A DNA stretch of 64,000 nt, from NCBI GenBank assembly GCA_002428365.1, contig DIVW01000043.1, forward strand, positions 9,607 through 73,606, in the 5' to 3' direction. The position numbers were made by a program, and so were the translations under genes. Below are positions 23,715-30,960 of the stretch, piece after piece (within the stretch, counting starts at the first letter, position 1; each line of letters starts with the position of its first letter). The notes under the pieces were generated by a model. The model was given only the letters and a program-made list of their open reading frames with translations. It was not told the origin of the DNA and ran no database searches. Source of the stretch: Propionibacteriaceae bacterium UBA6122 (GTDB lineage Bacteria > Actinomycetota > Actinomycetes > Propionibacteriales > Propionibacteriaceae).

Positions 23715-24513
23715 TGCCGAGGCGAGCAGCCGAAGCCAACTCGTCCGGGGTCAGTGATGCCAGCCGGTCGAGCAGGGCTGGGGCGAACGTGCCCGGGCCA
23801 GACGAGGTGGCCGCTGCTTGATCGGCGGCCACGGTGAGCATGGCGGTGGCCGCGGTGGCCGCCTCCAGACCGTTCTTGGTGACGGCGGCGAAGGCTGCCA
23901 TCAGCGCGCCCAGCGCACAGCCAACTCCGGTCACTCGGGTGAGCCACTCATGCCCGTTAGCGACGGTGCGGCTGCGGCGGCCATCGGTGAGGTAATCCAC
24001 TGGACCGCTCACTGCCACCGCACAGTCGTAGCGGGTGGCCAAGTAGATGGCGGTCAGCGCGGCTGATTCAACGCTGTCGGCGGTGTCAGCGCCGCGTCCG
24101 CCCGTGGAAGCTCCGGCGAGGCCGAGCACTTCGGAGGCGTTGCCCCGAATCACCGTCGGCCGGGCTTGCTCCAGCAGCTCAAGGGCGACTTCGGTGCGCC
24201 AGGGCAGACCACCGGCGGCCACCGGATCGAGCACCCAGGGACGTCCGGCTGCGGCGGCAGCTCGCACCGCTTCCCGCATGGCGGCGACGGTCTCTGAGTA
24301 GGGAGTGCCCAGGTTGATGAGCACCGCCGAAGCCACCCCGGCGAAGGCCCCGGCTTCGGCCGGATTGTCGACCATCGCTGGGGAGGCTCCGGCGGCGAGC
24401 AGCACGTTGGCCGTCCAGTTGACCGCCACGATGTTGGTCAGGCATTGCACTAGCGGTGCCTGCGAGCGCAGATCGGCGAGTGCCTGGGCAAGGTCAAGCC
24501 CTATGGGCGTCAT
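23707..24513 (-). CDS. thiM: Hydroxyethylthiazole kinase
   Basis: A 268-residue ribokinase-like kinase that phosphorylates the thiazole alcohol HET in thiamine salvage. Motifs: PLVQCLTNIVAVNWTANVLL near residue 18, GASPAMVDNPAEAG near 42, NLGTPY near 68, WVLDPVAAGGLPWR near 93, VIRGNASEVLGLAG near 120, and VTGVGCALGALMAAF near 195 with the anion-hole Gly and Cys pattern of the family. First cistron after a TPP riboswitch; the ATG at 24513 is 7 nt past its GGGAGGG, so the ribosome-binding site is part of the riboswitch 3' strand and translation control is likely. Confidence 0.95.
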   Translation of the reverse strand: MTPIGLDLAQALADLRSQAPLVQCLTNIVAVNWTANVLLAAGASPAMVDNPAEAGAFAGVASAVLINLGTPYSETVAAMREAVRAAAAAGRPWVLDPVAAGGLPWRTEVALELLEQARPTVIRGNASEVLGLAGASTGGRGADTADSVESAALTAIYLATRYDCAVAVSGPVDYLTDGRRSRTVANGHEWLTRVTGVGCALGALMAAFAAVTKNGLEAATAATAMLTVAADQAAATSSGPGTFAPALLDRLASLTPDELASAARLGNA

Positions 24514-24610
24514 GGAAGATCCCTCCCGTCGCCGGCATTACCCGGCGGGTTCGGCGGTCGACGTCCGCTTGACGTCCTCTCAGCCCGTAGTTCGACGAGC
24601 TCCCGCGTGA
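24514..24610 (-). promoter_or_regulatory. TPP riboswitch (THI element) upstream of thiM
   Basis: On the minus strand the conserved pieces appear in order: ACGCGGGAGC (from 24608), CGGGCTGAGAGG (24587-24575), CGAACCCG (24552-24545), GGGTAATGCCGGCG (24543-24530) and GGGAGGG just before the thiM ATG. This is the thiamine-pyrophosphate aptamer consensus. The GGGAGG is also thiM's ribosome-binding site, so TPP binding would block translation initiation. Confidence 0.96.
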
Positions 24611-24697
24611 TTCAGTTTGTGATCGCGACCCTAGCAGTGACCGACCGGGGCAGGCCTCCCCTCGTCCCACCTGGCGTACGCTCGGGACGGGGTGCGC

Positions 24698-24879
24698 TTA
24701 TCCACAGGACGGCGGCGCCTTCCTGAGGCCAACCTGAGCATTGGGTGGCCCGGTCGGAAGCCGCTGAGCGGCAAGGCTGAACAAAGACTGTCATCGAGGT
24801 AACGGCACGGTGACTCACGTCCGGCGACCGCGTGCGCACTAGGGACTTTATCCACAGAAGTTGTCCACAGTGGGGATAA
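24698..24879. other. Cluster of four DnaA-box-like 9-mers
   Basis: TTATCCACA at 24698-24706 and 24848-24856, TTGTCCACA at 24861-24869, and TTATCCCCA on the minus strand at 24871-24879. Three of them fall within 32 bp. The first three match the DnaA-box consensus and its high-GC variant. No dnaA, dnaN, rpmH or parAB is in the window, so this is more likely a secondary DnaA-binding site than oriC, but oriC cannot be excluded. Confidence 0.6.
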
Positions 24880-25003
24880 CTACAGCCGTGTAGTTAGCTC
24901 GACCACAGCTGCCCTAGCCGCTCCGCTTGTCCGGCGACGCGCAAAATGACACACGCGGCGAGACTCTGACACGGCGTGACACAGGTCGCGGGCTGCGACC
25001 TGA

Positions 25004-25087
25004 AATCCGTCTTGTTATCACCGCATCGAGACCGTCTTGGCTTGCCGCCCGTGAGCGCATCCCGACTCTCGTTTTCGCTCGGACCGG
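25004..25087 (+). repeat. Island-flanking imperfect direct repeat, left copy
   Basis: 84 bp, about 70% identical by eye, with one 1-nt gap, to 32601-32683 in the same orientation. Best-kept segments are GAGCGCATCCC, TCCGTCT, TATCACC and TTTCGCTCGGACCGG against TTTCGTTCAGGCCGG. The two copies bracket the CBASS block (7.7 kb). They may be related element ends or duplicated target/attachment DNA. Confidence 0.6.
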
Positions 25088-25220
25088 GCATCTGAGAATC
25101 CGACCCTTGGTAGTTGATACAGCGGAGGAATCCTGAACCGGCCCGGCGCAGACGACACCGGCTCACAGGCACTGATACTAGGCAGCCGCGATGGCGAAAA
25201 TCGCGACACACAGAGGTGGG

Positions 25221-26555
25221 TCACACTTTCGGCACGATGGTGACTTCTTGACGGGAGGTGGCCACTGCGACGCCATCCCGAACTGCCCATACTTGAACCC
25301 AGTGCGGGCCCTCGAAGTCGGCCGTCTCAGTAATCTGAGCGCCTCGCTGTTCGATCTGTCCCCGTTCCATCTTTCGATCTTGAGCCTCAGGCCCGAAGTT
25401 GCGGACCTTCCAGTAGAAGGTCGCATCGGGGACGTCGCAATCGTCGACCGTGAACGTAAGCGAGCGACCGATCTGAACGACATCACCAGCACGGGGCAGG
25501 GGCCTGGGACGTCTGAGCTTTCGTGAACTCATCCGACCGACCATCTTCACGTGGTACCGGGGGTCGAGACGTTCCGCGATTCCCTTGTCTGCAAGCGTCT
25601 GCTCCCCGGGTGCTCGGGCGGTGCGCGCCCCCGTCGCACCCCGAGTGCCACCACTCGCGAGTTGCGCACGCGCCTCGACGCCGAAATCGCTGCCAAATAC
25701 CTCTCGCCACAAGGGCATGCTGTCCGCGAAAGTGGCGTCGTAGGCCTTCTCGATCTTGGCGACCCAGGTTCGAAGACGGCTCTTGAATGCGGTGTAGTCC
25801 GACTGAGTCCAGCGGTTGGCCAGGTTCTCGCCAGAGCCGCTGCGGTCGTCTACAAACGGTGGGCTACTCAGCGACTCCAGGTAGTCACGAAGCGCTGCGG
25901 TCAGCACCGTCAGGGTAGAGGCGACGCTGCTGTATGCGGGATCTCCGTACGGGTTAACGCGTCCGGCAAGGAGCGCGGTGAGGACGACGGAGGGGATCTC
26001 GGCACTGCTGTTCTCGCGCAAGTATTTGACGAGTCGAACCACCTTCGCCAGATATCCGTCGGTGCTTCGGTTCTGCCCTTCGAACCACTCATTGAGCGCC
26101 GTGGGGTCCTGCATGATCCACCGATTCTCGGTGCGGTGTGTGATGTACGTCGCGCCGCCGCGTTCGACGAACGGCACCAGGTCGACGTGAAACTCATCGG
26201 CGTACTGAACTCGCAGGCATCGCTTCTTCATCGTGCTCTTGCCTGCGTAGCGGGCTGATGACTCGAACGCCTTGTGTAGCGCCGGCACGTAGTCCTCGGC
26301 ATCCCACCCGTCAACTTCCTCCATCGGCACCAGAAGATCGGCGTCGTAGTCGTTCCCGTCGACGGGCCGGATGATGGTGCGGAGTGCGTAGGAGCCTTGG
26401 GGTATCACGTCGTCGGTGATTTCGCCGATCGCAGGGTCATCATTCACGAAGTCGTTGAGGGTGGAAACCCGACTGAGAAGGAGGTTCCACCTAGTCTCGT
26501 TCAGGTTGACGTGATCGTTGAGAAACTCCCTGAAAGCGTCGTTACATGCGCTCAT
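25221..26555 (-). CDS. CBASS CD-NTase (cGAS/DncV-like nucleotidyltransferase) with AGS-C sensor domain
   Basis: A 444-residue second-messenger synthase. The nucleotidyltransferase core has G54-S55 in PQGSYALRT, the acidic pair D71-A-D73 in NDYDADLLV and the third acidic residue D125 in EFHVDLVPFV, so the active site is intact. A helical lid follows (about 150-330). The last ~95 residues match the adenylyl/guanylyl-cyclase-and-SMODS C-terminal sensor domain (FYWKVRNFGPEAQDRK, RGQIEQRGAQITETADF, HWVQVWAVRDGVAVA). CD-NTases make cyclic di- or trinucleotides on phage infection that activate an effector. Its start overlaps the stop of the HNH-SAVED gene (4 nt, ATGA type), so they form one operon, effector first. 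The nucleotide product cannot be deduced. Alternative: a stand-alone SMODS enzyme, unlikely given the neighbour. Confidence 0.9.
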   Translation of the reverse strand: MSACNDAFREFLNDHVNLNETRWNLLLSRVSTLNDFVNDDPAIGEITDDVIPQGSYALRTIIRPVDGNDYDADLLVPMEEVDGWDAEDYVPALHKAFESSARYAGKSTMKKRCLRVQYADEFHVDLVPFVERGGATYITHRTENRWIMQDPTALNEWFEGQNRSTDGYLAKVVRLVKYLRENSSAEIPSVVLTALLAGRVNPYGDPAYSSVASTLTVLTAALRDYLESLSSPPFVDDRSGSGENLANRWTQSDYTAFKSRLRTWVAKIEKAYDATFADSMPLWREVFGSDFGVEARAQLASGGTRGATGARTARAPGEQTLADKGIAERLDPRYHVKMVGRMSSRKLRRPRPLPRAGDVVQIGRSLTFTVDDCDVPDATFYWKVRNFGPEAQDRKMERGQIEQRGAQITETADFEGPHWVQVWAVRDGVAVATSRQEVTIVPKV

Positions 26556-27703
26556 TTGTCAATCTCCAGTGCTTCGACGTAGCTCTGACTGATACCCAAC
26601 TCGTACATGACGAGGGTGGGATCGACGTACGGCCTGCGGAAGCGGCCCAACGCCACCGCAGCTGGTGCCGGCACCGCCGCAACGATGTGCAAACGCTTCA
26701 CCGTCGGCAGCTGCCGCTCGATTTCGGCGAGCAAGGCGCGCCAGGCCGCGGCGAATGCGTCAACTGCCGCGCGTGAGTTGAGAAGGTCTGGACCCGGCGC
26801 CGCAGACGAAGGGCGCACTTTGGCGATCGGAAGCGAGGCGAGCTCGCCGGGCAGCCGGTCAATCTGCACCTCTGCAGTCACCTCCACCGCAACCACCACT
26901 CCATCAACTAACCCCACGTCGGGCAACTCGAAAACGAACTCAGGAGCTTCCGGAGCTGTCGGCTCGCCCCAACACCAGGCTCGGTCGGTGTTGTCACGGC
27001 TTCGACGAAACACGTCGACAGCCCACTTGTCTCCCAGCTTGTGTCCGAGGTAAGCGAGAAGTGGGATAGGAGCGAGCGCAAACACTGAGACGTGTTCAAC
27101 GCGGCCTTCACTGATATCAGCTGCGATTCTGGCTGCCGCGGCGTCAATCTGTTGCTTTCCGCGTTTCCATACCCATTCGTCCGTCACGGGGTCGGTCAGG
27201 TCGATGTCTATTTGGTAGGTGAGGTTTCCCAACGTGTGTGGCGCGCGCTGGCTCTCCACGAGCGCATACGCAATCTCGCGCGTCGAGGCGGCCACCGAGT
27301 GACCTCGCACCGTACTGCGGGTTGTCACAACCAGCGTACGGTTCTCCGTACGGAAGTCGGTCAGCGCGGCCACCATCGACTCGTGCTGCTGCTTGATCCC
27401 ACGAAGCACGTCAACGGTGTAGATGGCCTGACCATCGGTCGAATCGATCTTCCGATGACAACCGTGGCAAAGAAGCATGAGGTTGGCCTCCTTGTCACGC
27501 TCTGTGAACGGGACGGCCGCATCGCCGCGCGGCGACCCTGCACCCGCGGTGGCTCCCGCCTGGTGGGCGACTTCCCCGATGGTGACCGTCACCTCGGTGA
27601 GGGCCGCCACAAGTTGCGGTTCCCCACACATGCTGCAGCGACCCGCCGCCTTCGCCCAGACACTCACCAGGACCGGGACTGGTGGCGGCTTCCGTTTGGT
27701 CAT
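26552..27703 (-). CDS. cap5: CBASS effector: HNH endonuclease-SAVED protein (Cap5-like)
   Basis: A 383-residue effector. The N-terminal HNH nuclease has zinc ligands C23-x2-C26 (GRCSMCG) and C79/C82 (LLCHGCHRKID), with H47 (IGEVAHQAG) as the probable catalytic His and N74 in ANLMLLC. The rest (about 150-383) is a SAVED cyclic-nucleotide sensor, with PIPLLAYLGHKLGD, VAVEVTAEVQIDRL and, near the end, GRFRRPYVDPTLVMYEL. Cap5 proteins dimerise/oligomerise on ligand binding and degrade DNA, killing the infected cell. The ATG at 27703 is 7 nt after TACCTT with no ribosome-binding site, so the operon is probably leaderless; a longer frame to 27973 would run into the divergent gene. No ancillary Cap2/Cap3 genes are seen, so it looks like a minimal type I CBASS. 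Confidence 0.9.
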   Translation of the reverse strand: MTKRKPPPVPVLVSVWAKAAGRCSMCGEPQLVAALTEVTVTIGEVAHQAGATAGAGSPRGDAAVPFTERDKEANLMLLCHGCHRKIDSTDGQAIYTVDVLRGIKQQHESMVAALTDFRTENRTLVVTTRSTVRGHSVAASTREIAYALVESQRAPHTLGNLTYQIDIDLTDPVTDEWVWKRGKQQIDAAAARIAADISEGRVEHVSVFALAPIPLLAYLGHKLGDKWAVDVFRRSRDNTDRAWCWGEPTAPEAPEFVFELPDVGLVDGVVVAVEVTAEVQIDRLPGELASLPIAKVRPSSAAPGPDLLNSRAAVDAFAAAWRALLAEIERQLPTVKRLHIVAAVPAPAAVALGRFRRPYVDPTLVMYELGISQSYVEALEIDK

Positions 27704-27856
27704 ACCGCTAAAGGTAGCGACGAGCTCCGACAGCGAGAACAGTGTTGCCCGCATTTGGCTGCGTTCGGCACCGTGGATCCACCCACCTTCCTCATGGGGC
27801 CAGTGCCTGACGCGCGAGGTTGTCGGGCAATACCCCGCGGGCATACGTTCATAGCT

Positions 27857-28998
27857 GTGGCTGGTGATGATGGCATCCCTCGCGAATCCCTGGAGGACTC
27901 CGCTCGTGACACGGCACACGCGGGCCCCTTCGATGGGCTTAATGCGTGGCTCCTGACCTCTGTGGACGAACACATAGCCAGGATTCCGGGGGCCGAGGCT
28001 CAGCAGACGTTTCTCGATGGTTTGGCAAAGAGGCTTCCCAAGCTGTTTAGCGACAGGGCAGGTCAGGTCGTTGATTCACTGTTCGAGTCTGCGTCGGCCA
28101 TGCTCGCCGACTACCGGGCGCTCGACGCCTCCCACGCCGCCGAGGTCGAGAAGTGCTGGGGCGAGGCGCTCGACATCTACCGAATGCTCTGGGTCTCATG
28201 TCACGAAGCCATTGGGCTTTGAGTGACCGGCACTTCAACGTTGAAGGCTACGACCCACCCGCAATGGTTCACGCCCAAGTTGGGCTTCAGGCCCGCGCTT
28301 GCCGCGTTGGTGTCGAAGTGCTGGCGCTCCTGCGGTCGGGTCTTGGCGCTGGCGCCCTCGGCCGAGCACGCACTCTGCAGGAGATCGCAACGATCTCAAC
28401 CGTACTCGCGAGGCACGGGGCGCTCGATGGCGCCCATCCTGACTTGGCGGATCGATACCTGATGCACGCCCACGTGGTGAGTTGGTTGGATGCAGTCGAG
28501 TACCAGGTTGTCGCACCAAAGCTGGGCTACGAGCGGCTCACTGACGTGGAGATGGCCACACTCCAGCGGCCTCGGGACGAGTCGGTCGCCGAGTATGGCG
28601 GAGCATTCGCCAAAGCGAACGGCTGGGCAGCCTGCCTAACAGACAACCAGAAGGCACCCCGTCTCAGTGACCTCGACGCCCTAGCTGGGGCGGACCATAT
28701 GCGTGTTCACTACTCGTGGGCCAGCCACGAAATACATGCCGACGCTAAGTCATGGGTGATGAACCACGAAACCGATGGACCCGTTACCTTCCGGAACACC
28801 GGCCCCTCACCGCGAGGTATGGCTGATGCTGCTCAGGTGGCACTGATGTCGCTCGTCCAAGTCACCGAGAACACCCTGAATACCGCTCCGGACGCCGACG
28901 ACCGCCCCGCTGACTTAATCCTCATTGAGGTCCTCCACAAGTTGCTCGACCGAGCATGGACCGCTTTCTCCTCTGCGGACGCGGCAGTGGAGGCCTAA
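27857..28998 (+). pseudogene. DUF5677 family gene interrupted by a frameshift
   Basis: Two frames together encode one DUF5677-type helical protein of about 380 residues. The first runs from GTG 27857 (TACGTT 7 nt before it at 27844-27849, a leaderless start) to TGA at 28220-28222 and ends SCHEAIGL. The second, in the -1 frame, continues with FNVEGYDPPAMV, the family core RVGVEVLALLRSG, GALGRARTLQEIA and, later, HYSWASHEIHADAK, ending at 28998. A one-base loss in the GGG/TTT run near 28210-28217 would explain the break. No slippery heptamer is seen, so a real mutation or a sequencing error is more likely than programmed shifting. DUF5677 has no established biochemical role; it recurs in accessory regions. 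It is divergent from the CBASS effector, 153 bp away. Confidence 0.75.
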
Positions 28999-29201
28999 AC
29001 GCGGACCTGTCCACCTGCCGCAGGACTGAACGACATGTATGTCACGCTCCGGCCGCACATCGCTGTGACGATCGCTCCACCAATCCCGATGGATGGTCTC
29101 AAGTAGTCATCCTCCCACCCACTCGCCGGGGGCTTGCCGAGAGATGGAGGGAATGTTGCTTGTGGCGATGAATACGCACCACAGACCCATAAAGTGACGC
29201 T
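28999..29201. other. 203-bp spacer
   Basis: No gene or repeat recognised, apart from TAAAGT at 29190-29195, the likely -10 element of the next gene. Confidence 0.4.
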
Positions 29202-29924
29202 ATGAGCCCTCTCCCCAATCTCATGCGTGAGGCCGGCCTCACCCGCGTAAGCATCATCAAGAATCGTGGCACTGACGACGAGCAGCGCTTCGAGGTCGAA
29301 GCCCAACTACTCAACTCAAGCAAGGCCTACTTTGCACTCGAGGACCCCCTCTATGAGGGGGACAGCGTCGAGTTGCCCGATCCGCGAGGGGGTCAGATCG
29401 TCAAGATCGCGGTCAAGGTGGTTCAGCACCCCATGCCCGCCAACATGTCGCACGCATTCGGAGGGTCCAACGGATACGCAGAGGTGGACTGGGGCGAAGC
29501 TGACCCGGTTCGACAGCCTCCAGTCCGGCGCCTGAGTCTTCAGCGATTACACCCTGCGGTGGTCGACTCGGCGAGCGCCCTGTTCGCCGACCGGCAATAC
29601 GACTCAGCGGTGACCGAGGCAATGAAGTCGGTTGAGGTCCGTGTCCGGGAACTAACTGGGCTCCAGGTGTCCGGTGCGGCCCTGATGCAGGAAGCGTTTA
29701 GGCCGAACGATCCTCGCCTCGACGTGAGCCTTGAATCTGGGCGAAGCGGTGGCGACGAGCGTGAGGGGTACTTCTATCTGTTCCGAGGCGCCATGGTCGG
29801 AATCCGGAATCCCAAAGCACACGAACTGTCCCGAAGCGAGGATCCAGACGAGGCGCTTGAAGTTCTTGCCCTTGCGAGTCTGTTGCATCGTCGAATCGAT
29901 ATCGCGGAGGAGCGACTGACCTAA
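29202..29924 (+). CDS. TIGR02391 family protein (Ymh-like)
   Basis: A 240-residue protein. The C-terminal half is the TIGR02391 domain: SLQRLHPAVVDSASALFADR, YDSAVTEAMKSVEVRVREL, GAALMQEAF, and the hallmark GIRNPKAHE near residue 205, followed by LALASLLHRRID. The N-terminal ~100 residues form a separate beta-rich region (RGTDDEQRFEVEAQL, YEGDSVELPDPRGGQIVKI) I do not recognise. TIGR02391 proteins are of unknown function and are frequent beside restriction, abortive-infection and other defence genes. The HEPN-like helical pattern with conserved N..H suggests a link to nucleic-acid-acting toxins, which is inference. The ATG is 6 nt after TAAAGT, so the mRNA is probably leaderless and the gene has its own promoter. 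Confidence 0.7.
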   Translation: MSPLPNLMREAGLTRVSIIKNRGTDDEQRFEVEAQLLNSSKAYFALEDPLYEGDSVELPDPRGGQIVKIAVKVVQHPMPANMSHAFGGSNGYAEVDWGEADPVRQPPVRRLSLQRLHPAVVDSASALFADRQYDSAVTEAMKSVEVRVRELTGLQVSGAALMQEAFRPNDPRLDVSLESGRSGGDEREGYFYLFRGAMVGIRNPKAHELSRSEDPDEALEVLALASLLHRRIDIAEERLT

Positions 29925-30148
29925 GGCGGGCCATAGACGACCCGGCGCGATGAACACCGACTGCCTGATGGGCGCCGTCCTGGTGTTGGTCCTGCTGCCG
30001 ATCAAGTAGTTACTCATCAGGTGCCGCAAACCCGGCGGGTGCTGAACGCCGCGAGGCCAGCAGAGCGGGACGTTCAGCCGTGCTCTCGGACGGGCAGGGC
30101 TGCGCTGGCCAGCACCGCGTTGTGCAAGTGTCGTTCTAGGCTGCTCAC
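29925..30148. other. 224-bp spacer
   Basis: No clear gene. A 19-codon hydrophobic frame (29950-30009) has no start signals. TAGGCT at 30137-30142 is the apparent -10 element of the following gene. Confidence 0.35.
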
Positions 30149-30859
30149 GTGGAAATTCTCTCGGCCATAAGCACCTTACTTGCGGGGCTGGCCTCCTTGG
30201 GTGCGGTGTTCATCGCGGTGAAGGCGCTGCGAGCTACTCGAAACGCCCCCGTGGCGGATCACCTTCTCCTCGCCTACGGGGACATGCTTGCCGCGCTCGA
30301 AGACCTAAGTGCGGAGGCAAGGCAACTCCAGAGGGTCGATCCGGCGTACCTGAACAGCCGGGAAGCTCTCGGGTCCAGCTTTCGACGGTTCTCGACCGCA
30401 GCGGCCAGGGTCGACCTGATTGAACCGCCCGTGACGAAGCTGCCGGAGTACGGCGAATGGGTCAGATCGGTGGCGAACAATCTAGCCTGCGATCTGCGTC
30501 AAGCGGATGAATTCGCCGAGCTGCACGAGGCGATCTTTGCTGACGGCGCCGTGGACCTACGGCCAGCCGGTGTGCCCGATGAAGAGTGGGAGGATGCGAA
30601 GCGATCCGGGTCCTACCGGTCGGTCCTGCTGATGGGGCTGGAGGCACCCCCAAAGCGCCCGAAGGATTTCGTCGACCTTGAGACATGGTTTCGCCCACGC
30701 GTTCTCGGCTTCGGTGATGGCACCGAGTGGGATGACGATCATTCGGTATACAGCCCATTTGCGGACTACATGACGCAGCACGTTCGCCTGCTCGACGACT
30801 TCGTACGTGAGTACTTGGTTCCCTGGGCGCGGACAAGCGTCCGCGAGGCGCTGGACTAA
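30149..30859 (+). CDS. Membrane-anchored protein of unknown function
   Basis: A 236-residue protein not recognised as a known family. Residues ~4-25 (ILSAISTLLAGLASLGAVFI) form one transmembrane helix at the extreme N-terminus, followed by a charged, mostly helical cytoplasmic part (ADHLLLAYGDMLAALED, FRRFSTAAARVDLIEP, DEFAELHEAIFADG) and an aromatic, acidic C-terminal segment. This one-helix-plus-soluble layout is common in accessory-region proteins of the DUF4760 type, but I cannot assign it. The GTG at 30149 is supported by TAGGCT 6 nt upstream (30137-30142), a leaderless promoter. It sits in the CBASS block, co-oriented with the TIGR02391 gene. Confidence 0.6.
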   Translation: MEILSAISTLLAGLASLGAVFIAVKALRATRNAPVADHLLLAYGDMLAALEDLSAEARQLQRVDPAYLNSREALGSSFRRFSTAAARVDLIEPPVTKLPEYGEWVRSVANNLACDLRQADEFAELHEAIFADGAVDLRPAGVPDEEWEDAKRSGSYRSVLLMGLEAPPKRPKDFVDLETWFRPRVLGFGDGTEWDDDHSVYSPFADYMTQHVRLLDDFVREYLVPWARTSVREALD

Positions 30860-30960
30860 GCCCTCGACTGATAAACAGGCGCTACGAACTAACCACCAGC
30901 GGGCACGGGCGCCGTTCTCGGTACACCTCATGACACGCTGCAATCCGCGATGCAACGTGC

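Larger units (their letters stand above)
24614..25220. other. 600-bp intergenic region upstream of the CBASS operon end and thi operon
   Basis: No credible protein gene. Contains, left to right: the thi promoter region, a DnaA-box cluster (24698-24879), a perfect 8-bp hairpin CAGGTCGC-GGGCT-GCGACCTG (24982-25002), and one copy of the island-flanking repeat (25004-25087). Several TGACAC words occur at 24948-24982, suggestive of degraded element ends. Confidence 0.5.

Noticed and set aside
24698..24879. Chromosomal origin of replication
   Set aside because: The boxes fit, but dnaA, dnaN, recF, rpmH and parAB are all absent nearby, and there is no AT-rich unwinding region beside them. Kept only as a DnaA-box cluster.
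28199..28225. Programmed -1 frameshift in the DUF5677 gene
   Set aside because: The junction ATTGGGCTTTGAG lacks an X-XXY-YYZ heptamer in the zero frame and no stimulatory hairpin is evident; mutation or sequencing error is simpler.
29950..30009. 19-codon hydrophobic peptide MNTDCLMGAVLVLVLLPIK
   Set aside because: No start signals; too short to separate from chance.
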